This document shows positions 1-7,955 of a stretch of DNA of 64,000 bases, piece by piece. This DNA is from Sneathia vaginalis (GTDB taxonomy: Bacteria; Fusobacteriota; Fusobacteriia; Fusobacteriales; Leptotrichiaceae). A program made the translations under genes and the position numbers. Within the stretch, counting starts at the first letter, position 1. Each line of letters starts with the position of its first letter. The stretch covers positions 646,642 to 710,641 of the forward strand of contig NZ_CP011280.1 of the NCBI RefSeq assembly GCF_000973085.1, given 5' to 3'. A model generated the notes under the pieces. The model was not told the origin of the DNA. It saw only the letters and a program-made list of their open reading frames with translations, and made no database searches.

Positions 1-383
1 AAAATAAGCAAAGAGAACAACAAGTATCAGAAATTTCTAGATCATTAAAGCTATTAGCAAAAGAGCTAAATGTTCCTATACTTGCATTATCACAATTATC
101 AAGAGGAGTAGAAAATAGATCTGATAAAAGACCAATGTTATCAGATTTAAGAGAATCTGGTGCCATAGAACAAGATGCCGATCAAGTCATTTTTTTACAT
201 AGAAATGATTATTACGAAAGAGAAGAAGATAAAGGGGAAAAAAAGGGTAATGACAATGTACAAAAGGTTGAAGTTATAATAGGAAAGCACAGAAATGGTT
301 CAACAGGCACACTATTTTTAAGCTTTGACTTAAGTTGTCAAAAATTTAAAGACAATATTTATACACAAGGAGGGAATAATTGA
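1..383 (+). CDS. dnaB: Replicative DNA helicase DnaB, C-terminal fragment
   Basis: This is the 3' end of a gene that begins before the window; the open frame runs from base 3 to the TGA at 381-383. It encodes the end of the RecA-like motor domain of the hexameric replicative helicase. The conserved stretch [14 protein letters not shown], followed by [18 protein letters not shown] and then VIFLHR, is the DnaB H3/H4 region containing the arginine finger and nucleotide-sensing residues. After it comes a charged stretch and KHRNGSTGT, also typical of DnaB C-termini. The stop overlaps the TTG start of the next gene. Identification is secure although only about 126 codons are visible. Confidence 0.96.
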   Translation, partial: NKQREQQVSEISRSLKLLAKELNVPILALSQLSRGVENRSDKRPMLSDLRESGAIEQDADQVIFLHRNDYYEREEDKGEKKGNDNVQKVEVIIGKHRNGSTGTLFLSFDLSCQKFKDNIYTQGGNN

Positions 384-1642
384 ATAAAGTAGAATTACTA
401 TCACCAGCAGGAAACATGGAAAAATTAAAAGAAGCATTTCACTTCGGGGCAGATGCCTGCTATATAGGTGGAGGTGCATTTAATTTAAGAGGAATGTCAG
501 CTAATTTCAGAAATAAGGAGTTAGAGGAAGCTATAGAATATGCACATAAATTAGGTAAGAAAATCTACGTAACACTAAATATATTTGCACATAATAAAGA
601 TATAGACTATATGCCACGGTTTATAAAATTTCTGGATAGTGTAAAAGCAGATGGTGTAATAGTAAGCGATTTAGGAGTATTTAGCCAAGTTAAACAATAT
701 GGTCCTAACCTTGATATACATATTAGTACGCAGGCAAATAGTATAAATTGGGCGACCGTTAAAGCATGGCGTGATATGGGAGCAACTAGAGTAATACTAG
801 CACGTGAAATGACTTTAAAAGAAATTAAAGAAATTAAGGATAAAGTTCCAGGAATACAAATTGAAGTATTTATACATGGTGCAATGTGTATGGCATATTC
901 TGGTAGATGTCTATTAAGTAACTATTTTACAAATAGAGATGCAAACAGAGGAGTATGTGCTCAAGATTGTAGATGGAAGTATAAGGTAGTTGCAGAAGAT
1001 CATGAGGCACATGGTGCACATGATATTATTGAAGATAAAGAAGGTACATACATATTTAATGCTAAAGACTTGTGTACAATAGAATTTATTGATAAAATAA
1101 TAGAAGCAGGAGTTGACTCATTAAAAATTGAAGGTCGTATGAAGAGTATTTACTATAACTCTACTGTAACAAAGCAATACAGAAAGGCAATAGATAAATA
1201 TTATTCAGGTAATTACGAATATGACCCTAATTGGAAGTATGAACTTCAAACAATAAGTCATAGATTGTATTCTAAAGGATTCTTCTTTGGAAAAACTAAT
1301 GAAAATGACCAAAATTATGATACAAATATATCATATAGTCAAACTTATCAATTAGTTGCTAATGTTATGGAAGTCTTGGGAGATAATAAGTACAAGATAT
1401 ATATTAGAAATAAGTTGGATGCAACTAAAGAAGAATTAGAGTTAATAAGACCAAATGTTGATCCTATTAAATTCAGAATTGATGGCTTTATTAATACAAA
1501 AAATGATGAATTTACTACAGTTGTTAATCCAAACACAATTGCTATCATATCAACAGATGTAGAAATGGGAGAACTTGATTTATTAAGGATAAAATTGCCT
1601 ATAGGGCAAGCTGAATCAGATATAGATACTGAAAATATTTAG
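380..1642 (+). CDS. U32 family peptidase-like tRNA hydroxylation protein (TrhP/YrrO-like)
   Basis: 420 aa, a length typical of the single-module U32 proteins YegQ/TrhP and YrrO, which are needed for 5-hydroxyuridine formation at the tRNA wobble position. The U32 signature is visible near residues 165-200: [17 protein letters not shown], then CAQDCRWKY, with clustered cysteines that in relatives hold an Fe-S cluster. The N-terminus ([20 protein letters not shown]) is also typical, and a small beta-rich C-terminal domain follows. The start is a TTG overlapping the dnaB stop (TTGA), supported by the AAGGAGGG Shine-Dalgarno at 367-374. Whether it modifies tRNA or rRNA cannot be decided here. It lies upstream of a two-component system, probably in the same transcript. 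Confidence 0.88.
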   Translation: MNKVELLSPAGNMEKLKEAFHFGADACYIGGGAFNLRGMSANFRNKELEEAIEYAHKLGKKIYVTLNIFAHNKDIDYMPRFIKFLDSVKADGVIVSDLGVFSQVKQYGPNLDIHISTQANSINWATVKAWRDMGATRVILAREMTLKEIKEIKDKVPGIQIEVFIHGAMCMAYSGRCLLSNYFTNRDANRGVCAQDCRWKYKVVAEDHEAHGAHDIIEDKEGTYIFNAKDLCTIEFIDKIIEAGVDSLKIEGRMKSIYYNSTVTKQYRKAIDKYYSGNYEYDPNWKYELQTISHRLYSKGFFFGKTNENDQNYDTNISYSQTYQLVANVMEVLGDNKYKIYIRNKLDATKEELELIRPNVDPIKFRIDGFINTKNDEFTTVVNPNTIAIISTDVEMGELDLLRIKLPIGQAESDIDTENI

Positions 1643-1650
1643 AGGTAGTT

Positions 1651-2322
1651 ATGAAAGAAACAATATTAATCATCGAAGATGAAGAAAAAATCGCAAGATT
1701 GATTGAAATGGAATTAAAATTTGAAGGATATGATGTTGAAAAAGCCTTTGATGGACGAACAGGATTAGAAAAAGCTTCTACAGGTAAATATGCCTTAGTT
1801 TTACTAGATCTTATGTTACCTAAAATGAATGGTATGGAAGTATGTAAGAGGTTAAGAGAAAAATCAACTGTTCCTATCATAATACTAACTGCAAAAGATG
1901 ATATTACTGATAAAGTAATAGGATTAGATTATGGTGCAGATGACTATATGACTAAGCCTTTTTCTAATGAAGAACTTATTGCTAGAATAAAGGCATTGTT
2001 ACGTAGAACAGTAACAATGGTTAAGCCAGATGTTTTTGAATATGAGGATTTAAGAATAGACTACAAGGCATACGAAGTATATAGGGGAAAAGAGTTAATA
2101 ACATTGTCAAAGAAAGAATTTGACCTTTTAGACTGCTTGGTCACAAATAAAGGGATTGTACTTTCTAGAGATAGAATACTAGAGGATGTTTGGGGATATG
2201 GATATGAAGGAAACGATAACATATTAGACCTTTACATAAAATATGTTAGAGATAAAATTGATAAAAATCATCGCAGAAAATTTATACAAACTGTAAGAGG
2301 GGTAGGTTTTGTATTTAAATGA
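1651..2322 (+). CDS. OmpR/PhoB-family response regulator
   Basis: 223 aa with two domains. The receiver domain (about residues 1-115) has the acidic pair E9/D10, phosphoacceptor D53 in LVLLDLMLP, T80 and K102. The C-terminal winged-helix DNA-binding domain (about 128-223) ends in the family-typical KFIQTVRGVGFVFK. It is a cytoplasmic transcription factor activated by phosphotransfer from the kinase encoded immediately downstream, whose ATG overlaps its stop (ATGA at 2319-2322). A GAGG ribosome-binding site precedes the ATG. The regulon is not deducible. By organisation it resembles the ArlRS/CarRS type, but no orthology is claimed. Confidence 0.95.
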   Translation: MKETILIIEDEEKIARLIEMELKFEGYDVEKAFDGRTGLEKASTGKYALVLLDLMLPKMNGMEVCKRLREKSTVPIIILTAKDDITDKVIGLDYGADDYMTKPFSNEELIARIKALLRRTVTMVKPDVFEYEDLRIDYKAYEVYRGKELITLSKKEFDLLDCLVTNKGIVLSRDRILEDVWGYGYEGNDNILDLYIKYVRDKIDKNHRRKFIQTVRGVGFVFK

Positions 2323-3818
2323 TTAAGCGAATTAAATTAAAATTAGCAGATAGAATATCTGTAACATTTGTTATCTTTTTCCTAATAATCATGTTTTTTT
2401 GTGGATTTTTCGTTGTAAATTTCTTTAATTTTCAAAATAAGAATAACAACAAGATATCATATGAGAAAAAAATGGTTGAGATTAATGACTTTTTAAATAA
2501 GGTTTCAAGTTTTTCTGAAAAATACAATACAATAACACTTGAATTTAATCCTAAAATAGAAAATCAGTCAGTTGTTTATTCAAAACCATTTGAACCAGGT
2601 ATAGAAAAATATGAATATATAATTAGAATAAGAAATGCAAAAAATTATGATGAAATCGCATTAAATACTTTTACATCTAAGAATACAGGAAAAGTTAATG
2701 ATGTAAAAAAGGATATATCTGAAGTTAATAAGTTGATTGGTAAAAACAAAATTAATAAGAATCATCCTATACACTACAAAAAGAATGGACATATTTATGA
2801 TGTAATAAGAATTAGTAGAAATATAGGTGGAAATGTATTTGATGTGTATATAGTTAAAGATGTGACAGGTGATATTACGATAATAAAAACATTAATACTT
2901 TTATTCTTACTATACACCCTTTTATCACTTGCGATAATTGTTTTCATGACTAATATATTAACATCTAAAATTTTAAAACCAGTAAATAGCATTATTAAAA
3001 CTGCATCTTCAATATCAACTAACGATTTGACAGTGAGAATTAATAATACAAATACTGGTGATGAATTAGAGACTCTAATTAATATAATAAACAATATGTT
3101 AGAAAGACTTAATATAGCTTTTGATAATCAGTCTAAGTTTATCTCAGATGTTTCACATGAATTAAGAACGCCTCTTGCCATTATTAAAGGTTATGCAGAA
3201 CTTATGAAACGTCATGGATCATCTACTAATGATTTAATAAATGAATCAGTTGATTTAATTATTAATGAATCAATGAATATGAAGAACTTGGTAGATAAAT
3301 TACTATTCTTAGCAAAAGGAGATGCAAATACTGTTAAGATAAATATAGAAACATTTGATTCAGTTGGCTTTATCAATCAAGTGTATACAGATGCACTGTT
3401 CTTTGCTAAAGATCATGAAATAGTAATAGATAGAAATGAAAAATATACTATACTAGCAGATAGAAGCTTGCTATTACAAGCTATTAGAACAATGATAGAA
3501 AATAGTGTAAAATATTCACCTAAGGGTTCTAGTATATATGTAAATTCATCTTATGATCAAGAGAAAAAAGAAGCTGTAATATCAATTAAAGATGAAGGAA
3601 TAGGTATAGATAAAAAATATTTTGATAAGATATTTGAAAGATTCTATAGAGTTGATGAATCTAGAACAAAGGATACTGGTGGAACAGGATTAGGTTTATC
3701 AATAGTTAAGAAGATAATATCTATACATTCAGGTAGTGTAGAAGTAAAATCAGAAATAAATAAGGGTTCAGAATTTATACTACATATACCATCAAAAATT
3801 CATAAGGAAAAGAGCTAG
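2319..3818 (+). CDS. Membrane sensor histidine kinase (HAMP-HisKA-HATPase)
   Basis: 499 aa. It has an N-terminal membrane segment (about 13-34), an extracytoplasmic sensor region of about 150 residues, a second membrane segment (about 189-211), a HAMP linker, and a HisKA domain with the H-box SHELRTPLAIIKGYAEL whose phospho-accepting histidine is H280. The catalytic domain follows with N-box ENSVKYSPKG, G1 DEGIGI, F-box FERFYRVD and G2 GGTGLGLSIV. All catalytic boxes are intact. It is translationally coupled to the response regulator by a 4-nt overlap. The sensor region is lysine/asparagine-rich and shows no recognisable ligand domain, so the signal is unknown. An intrinsic terminator overlaps the stop codon. 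Confidence 0.95.
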   Translation: MIKRIKLKLADRISVTFVIFFLIIMFFCGFFVVNFFNFQNKNNNKISYEKKMVEINDFLNKVSSFSEKYNTITLEFNPKIENQSVVYSKPFEPGIEKYEYIIRIRNAKNYDEIALNTFTSKNTGKVNDVKKDISEVNKLIGKNKINKNHPIHYKKNGHIYDVIRISRNIGGNVFDVYIVKDVTGDITIIKTLILLFLLYTLLSLAIIVFMTNILTSKILKPVNSIIKTASSISTNDLTVRINNTNTGDELETLINIINNMLERLNIAFDNQSKFISDVSHELRTPLAIIKGYAELMKRHGSSTNDLINESVDLIINESMNMKNLVDKLLFLAKGDANTVKINIETFDSVGFINQVYTDALFFAKDHEIVIDRNEKYTILADRSLLLQAIRTMIENSVKYSPKGSSIYVNSSYDQEKKEAVISIKDEGIGIDKKYFDKIFERFYRVDESRTKDTGGTGLGLSIVKKIISIHSGSVEVKSEINKGSEFILHIPSKIHKEKS

Positions 3819-3837
3819 AAAAAACTAGCTTTTTTTT
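3812..3837 (+). terminator. Rho-independent terminator after the histidine kinase
   Basis: Hairpin AGCTAG / CTAGCT (3813-3818 and 3825-3830) with an A-rich loop, followed by a run of nine T. The left arm includes the kinase stop codon. Confidence 0.85.
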
Positions 3838-3854
3838 AACAGAAGGAAGAGATA

Positions 3855-4715
3855 ATGGAAGATTCAAAAATAATATTAATTAATAAAAGGCATGGCATAA
3901 CATCACATAAGGTTATAAAAGAAATACAAGCTAAATATGGCTTTAAAAAAATTGGTCATGCAGGAACATTAGATCCTATGGCACAAGGATTAATAGTAGC
4001 TATGAGTAATAACGCAACAAAATTATCGGACTTACTTATGAAAAAAGATAAAGTTTATTTTGTTAAGATGAAGTTGGGTAGTGAAACAGATACACTAGAT
4101 AGTGAGGGTAGTGTAATTAAAAGTATGCCTTATGAAGATGTTACTTTAGATAAAATAAATGAGGCTATGAATAAATTTGTGGGTAAAATAAAGCAAAAAC
4201 CACCTATGTATTCAGCAATAAAGCATAATGGGCAAAAGCTATACAAATTAGCAAGACAAAATATAGTGGTAGATATAAAAGAACGTGAAATAAATATAAA
4301 CTATATCAAAAATATAAGGTATAATAATGGTGTAATTGAGTTTGAAGCCAGTGTATCAAGTGGAACATATATAAGATCATTGGTAAGAGATATTGCGTAT
4401 GAATTAAATACCTGTGCCACAATGATATATTTATTTAGAGAACAAATTGATATTTTTAAAGCACCAATTGGTGATAATGTTGAAATGTATAGCATACATG
4501 ACTATTTTAAATTAAATAATATAGTGTTATGTGATGAAAAAATAAAGAGTATATTAAATGGTATGACTTTAAACTTAGATAAAAAGTGTGATGATAAGAT
4601 GCTACACTGCTATGATAAGAATAATAGATACTTAGGAATAGTAGATGTAATTTGTCGTGGGAAAATAAAAAGAAGTAAGTTCTTTTTAACTAGGGAGGAT
4701 TATGAAAAAGATTAG
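3855..4715 (+). CDS. truB: tRNA pseudouridine(55) synthase TruB
   Basis: 286 aa. It converts U55 in the T-loop of tRNAs to pseudouridine. The N-terminal motif NKRHGITSHKVI corresponds to the TruB KPxGxTSxxxV motif, and the catalytic aspartate is D40 in GHAGTLDPMAQGLIV. Further family motifs are KIKQKPPMYSAIKHNGQKLY and VSSGTYIRSLVRDIAYEL. The C-terminal part is a short PUA-like tail. AAGGAAGAG upstream of the ATG serves as ribosome-binding site. It starts a new transcription unit after the kinase terminator, and its 3' end overlaps galU by 14 nt, so the two are probably co-translated. Confidence 0.96.
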   Translation: MEDSKIILINKRHGITSHKVIKEIQAKYGFKKIGHAGTLDPMAQGLIVAMSNNATKLSDLLMKKDKVYFVKMKLGSETDTLDSEGSVIKSMPYEDVTLDKINEAMNKFVGKIKQKPPMYSAIKHNGQKLYKLARQNIVVDIKEREININYIKNIRYNNGVIEFEASVSSGTYIRSLVRDIAYELNTCATMIYLFREQIDIFKAPIGDNVEMYSIHDYFKLNNIVLCDEKIKSILNGMTLNLDKKCDDKMLHCYDKNNRYLGIVDVICRGKIKRSKFFLTREDYEKD

Positions 4716-5586
4716 AAAGGCTGTAATACCTGCAGCAGGAATAGGAAGTAGAGTATTGCCAGCAACTAAAGCACAACCAAAAGAAATGTTACCTATAATT
4801 GATAAGCCTGCTATGCAATATTTAGTTGAAGAATTAATTGATTCAGGGATAACAGAAATTTTAATTATCACTGGTAGAAATAAGGAATCTATAGAAAATC
4901 ATTTTGATTATTCATATGAATTAGAAAGTATATTAAAGGAACAAGGTAAAACAGAACTTTTAAATGTTGTTGAAGAAATTTCAAAATTAGCTAATATATA
5001 TTATGTTAGACAAAAAGCACCATTAGGATTAGGACATGCAATTTCAAAAGCAGAAAGCTTTGTTGGTGATGAACCGTTTGTTGTACTATTAGGTGATGAC
5101 ATTATGTATACTGAAAATATGCCAGTAACTAAACAACTTGTCAATAAATATTATGAAGTTGGTGGTGGAAATATATTAGGAATACAAAAAGTTGCTCACG
5201 ATCAAACAAGTAAGTATGGTATTATTGATATTAAAGAACAAATTGATGATAGAACATATTTAGTTAAAGAATTTGTTGAAAAACCTAGTGTTGATAAGGC
5301 ACCAAGTGACTATGCGGCATTAGGTAGATATGTTTTAAAACCTGAAATATTTAAATATTTAAAGACAATAAAGCCAGGAGCTGATGGAGAAATACAATTA
5401 ACAGATGCAATATTAGCAATGACAAAGGATAATAATCCATTATACGCATATGATTTTGATGCTCTAAGATATGATACAGGGGATAAATTTGGTATGTTTA
5501 AAGCAAATGTAGAATTTGGTTTAAGACACCCTGAATTAAAGGATAGAATAAGAGAATATTTAAAAGGTCTGGTTGGTAAATTATGA
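4702..5586 (+). CDS. galU: UTP--glucose-1-phosphate uridylyltransferase
   Basis: 294 aa. It makes UDP-glucose from UTP and glucose-1-phosphate in the cytoplasm for envelope glycans and galactose metabolism. The nucleotidyltransferase start (IPAAGIGSRVLPATKAQPKE) is followed by the metal-binding region LLGDDIMY, the sugar-site stretch EFVEKPS and GDGEIQLTDAI-like residues (ADGEIQLTDAI). The length matches bacterial GalU of about 290 aa. Its ATG lies inside the truB 3' end, preceded by AGGGAGG. Its stop overlaps the nnr start (ATGA at 5583-5586). No other UDP-sugar gene is next to it. Confidence 0.95.
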   Translation: MKKIRKAVIPAAGIGSRVLPATKAQPKEMLPIIDKPAMQYLVEELIDSGITEILIITGRNKESIENHFDYSYELESILKEQGKTELLNVVEEISKLANIYYVRQKAPLGLGHAISKAESFVGDEPFVVLLGDDIMYTENMPVTKQLVNKYYEVGGGNILGIQKVAHDQTSKYGIIDIKEQIDDRTYLVKEFVEKPSVDKAPSDYAALGRYVLKPEIFKYLKTIKPGADGEIQLTDAILAMTKDNNPLYAYDFDALRYDTGDKFGMFKANVEFGLRHPELKDRIREYLKGLVGKL

Positions 5587-6908
5587 TTAATGTTACAGAT
5601 AATATTGAAGCTAAAAAGGTAGATACATTACTTTTAAATGAATATAACTATACAGAAGATGTGCTCATACAAAATGCAGCACATTCTCTTTTTAATGAAA
5701 TAGATAAGACGGTTAATAAGTATATAGTTGCAGTAGGACCTGGTAATAACGGGGCAGATGGGTTAGCATTAGCTATACTGCTACATAGTATTAATAAGGA
5801 TGTAAAGATAATATGTAAGAAAAATATGTCTATATACCATAAAATTGCTTTAAAAATTGGAATACCTAGTATAGAACATGTACAAAGTTGTGATATTCTA
5901 ATAGATGCATTATTTGGCTTTGGATTTAGTGGACCAGTTCAGGGGTATTATAAGGAATTAATAGATGAAATAAATGAAAAGAAGGATTATAAGATAATAT
6001 CTATTGATTTGAATACAGCACATATTAATTCAGATTGTGTATTAATGTTGTCGACATATAAGCAGACGCTACTTAATTCTAGTATACCTAAAAAGGTTTT
6101 AAAAATAGGGGTAAATGAAAAGATATATGAGTGTGTAAGTAATAAATATATAGTCGATGAAGAATATATAGGGTCAATAAAAAAAGAGAAAAATGAATTT
6201 TGTAATAAGAGTGATTTTGGTAGAGTAAAGATATATGCAAAAAAAGGTGCAGCATTACTTGCAAGTCGTGCAAGTGTAAAATCTGGTTCAGGTTATACTT
6301 ACCTTATTAGTGATGATGAAACAAGAAAAGCGAATTTATCATTTAATCCAGAATGTATAAATAGTGATACTACAAAATATGATGTAATATGTCTAGGTCC
6401 TAATAATGGAGTAGATTTTGATTATGCTTCTATTATATATACAAATCTAGATAAGAAAATGGTTATAGACGCTGATGCACTAACATATATTTCAAATAAT
6501 TTAGAAATATTAGATAGCTTAACAGAAGACTGTGTATTAACACCACATCCACTAGAGTTTTCACGTATAAGTGGCTATGATTTAAACGAGATATTAGAAA
6601 AACCATTTGAAAAACTGGAGGAGTTTGGTAAGAAATACAAAGGAACAATTATACTAAAAGGGAAGAATAATATAATCTATGATGGTCATAAGTTCTATAT
6701 TGTAAACATAGGTAATAGTAAAATGGCAAATGCAGGTATGGGAGATCTATTATCGGGCATGATAGCTTCATATTTAGCACAAGGGTATAAGACAAGAGAT
6801 GCAGTAATATATGCAACTTATCAACAAGCAAAAATTGGAAGGTATTTATCAGAAAAAAAGGATACAATAAATCCAACAGATATATTAAGCCTAATAAATA
6901 ATAAATAG
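5583..6908 (+). CDS. nnr: Bifunctional NAD(P)H-hydrate repair enzyme (epimerase + dehydratase)
   Basis: 441 aa, somewhat short for the fused enzyme (about 500). The N-terminal YjeF_N epimerase domain (about 1-200) has AVGPGNNGADGLALA, a variant of the usual GNNGGDG, and a shortened, divergent segment where DIPSG normally lies (here SIDLNTAH). The C-terminal carbohydrate-kinase-type dehydratase domain (about 210-441) has LTPHPLEFSRI, ILKGKNNIIYDG and the catalytic NAGMGDLLSGMIASYLAQG. The protein repairs hydrated NADH/NADPH using ADP in the dehydratase step. It is the last gene of the truB-galU-nnr unit. The dehydratase half looks intact; activity of the epimerase half is less certain. Confidence 0.9.
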   Translation: MINVTDNIEAKKVDTLLLNEYNYTEDVLIQNAAHSLFNEIDKTVNKYIVAVGPGNNGADGLALAILLHSINKDVKIICKKNMSIYHKIALKIGIPSIEHVQSCDILIDALFGFGFSGPVQGYYKELIDEINEKKDYKIISIDLNTAHINSDCVLMLSTYKQTLLNSSIPKKVLKIGVNEKIYECVSNKYIVDEEYIGSIKKEKNEFCNKSDFGRVKIYAKKGAALLASRASVKSGSGYTYLISDDETRKANLSFNPECINSDTTKYDVICLGPNNGVDFDYASIIYTNLDKKMVIDADALTYISNNLEILDSLTEDCVLTPHPLEFSRISGYDLNEILEKPFEKLEEFGKKYKGTIILKGKNNIIYDGHKFYIVNIGNSKMANAGMGDLLSGMIASYLAQGYKTRDAVIYATYQQAKIGRYLSEKKDTINPTDILSLINNK

Positions 6909-6915
6909 AAGATTA

Positions 6916-6949
6916 AAATGTAAACTTTAAAAAGGTTTACATTTTTTTT
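6916..6949 (+). terminator. Rho-independent terminator after nnr
   Basis: Ten-base arms AAATGTAAAC (6916-6925) and GTTTACATTT (6935-6944), followed by a T-run. It closes the + strand core operon. Confidence 0.92.
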
Positions 6950-7173
6950 GTTGAAAAGTTGAAAACTTTTTCAGTGTACAACCACCACGAACACCAATTT
7001 TACTTGTTCACAAAAATAAACAAACAAGTTTTCAACAACCCTTGTTGAAAAGTGTTGAAAAGTTATTTTTTAAGACGGTTGTAAATGTCAATATATAAAT
7101 GTACAAAAATGTAAAAATAATAATGTACATTTTAACAACTACTTTTCTCCCTCCTTATCCTCATAATATTTTT
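6950..7173. repeat. Repeat-rich segment, possible remnant of an IS terminus
   Basis: No gene is seen here. The 10-mer GTTGAAAAGT occurs at 6950-6959, 7044-7053 and 7054-7063. GTTGAAAACTT (6958-6968) has its exact inverse AAGTTTTCAAC at 7026-7036. A hairpin with arms TTTTCAACAA (7029-7038) and TTGTTGAAAA (7042-7051) and a CCC loop lies among them. The segment sits just beyond the 3' end of the decayed istB, where an IS21-type element would have its terminal repeats. The repeats are directly visible; their identity as an IS end is an inference. Confidence 0.5.
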
Positions 7174-7583
7174 TTATCTATAACTTTTACCTGTTATTCT
7201 AATAACATGTGAATGATGTAAAATCCTATCCAAATGTTTTATTCGTTTTTCTAATATATTTTCTTGTTTTGCTTTTCTTAATTGTTCTATTAAATTATGA
7301 CATTTTATGAAAGATGTGTTTTACCTACACCACTTGATCCTAAGAATACTATATTCATATTTTTAGCTATAAATTTATGAGTAAGGAATGTGTTTATTTC
7401 CTGTCTATTTATAGCTCCAACATTAATCTTTGTATTAATCATCAGTTAATTTTAACAAAGCTTTTACAATATTCAATTATTTCAAATTTATTTCATCTAT
7501 ATATTCAGATAAATTTTTATTAATTGTTTCTAATTTTAAATACGCAAGATTATCTTTTAATCTTTCATAATCTATTTTTATAA
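7174..7583 (-). pseudogene. Decayed IS21-type transposition helper ATPase (istB remnant)
   Basis: Read on the minus strand, three broken frames give the order of an IstB protein. First comes an N-terminal helix (IDYERLKDNLAYLKLETINK), interrupted by a stop at about 7475. After a frame change the P-loop segment MNIVFLGSSGVGKTHLS appears (about 7300-7360). After a further stop and an apparent deletion come NLIEQLRKAKQEN and a C-terminus LDRILHHSHVIRITGKSYR ending in TAA at 7174-7176. The roughly 100 residues that normally lie between (Walker B and sensor region) are missing. An AGGAGATAG sequence (about 7588-7596) may be the old ribosome-binding site. No istA is present. The element is dead. 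Confidence 0.85.
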
Positions 7584-7955
7584 AAAACTATCTCCTATCA
7601 TTTTTAAATTATTTTTTGCTTAGATTGTAGAGTATAATTAATGATGCAACACTATAAAAATTTAATAGAATAGAATATAATAAAATAAGCGTGTAGAAGG
7701 AAATTGACGTTTCTTTTACTTCACGCTTTTTTTGTGTAAAGTTAAATAAAGTATTGATTTATCTATATATTTTTTTTAAACTATTTTCTAATGGAAATGC
7801 AATAGGGAAACTGAGAGATAGAAAAAAGCATATATTTTTGGTATAATTATATCAATTAGGATACAGCCTGTAAGCAAATTGTAATAGTGGTGAAAAAATA
7901 GATTTTGAACTGTAAAAATTGCACCATTGGTGTGATAATGTGGAAAAGATAAGAA
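7584..7955 (+). other. Gene-free leader upstream of the DUF1016 gene
   Basis: About 370 bases with no supportable gene. It holds one terminator-like hairpin (7687-7733, listed separately), a candidate -10 TATAAT at about 7838-7843 in GGTATAAT with only a weak -35 (TAGAAA), and a small palindrome TACAG-C-CTGTA at 7862-7872 whose core recurs inside the downstream gene. CACCA-T-TGGTG near 7923-7933 is a second short palindrome. Confidence 0.5.
7687..7733 (+). terminator. Terminator-like hairpin in the accessory pocket
   Basis: Outer arms AAGCGTG (7687-7693) and CACGCTT (7722-7728) with further pairing inside (AAGGAAA against TTTCTTT), followed by a T-run on the + strand. No + strand gene ends here now, so it may be left from a lost gene. 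Confidence 0.7.

Noticed and set aside
380-382. TTG start of the U32 gene as an error
   Set aside because: The AAGGAGGG site is correctly spaced and the protein start matches the family, so the TTG start is accepted as real.
1348-1548. Minus-strand open frame opposite the U32 gene
   Set aside because: Antisense shadow of a strongly supported gene, no ribosome-binding site and no recognisable motif; the same applies to the other long antisense frames opposite core genes.
6950-7064. Possible CRISPR array (repeated GTTGAAAAGT)
   Set aside because: Repeats are only 10 bases, two are directly adjacent and the spacing is irregular, with no spacers or cas genes.
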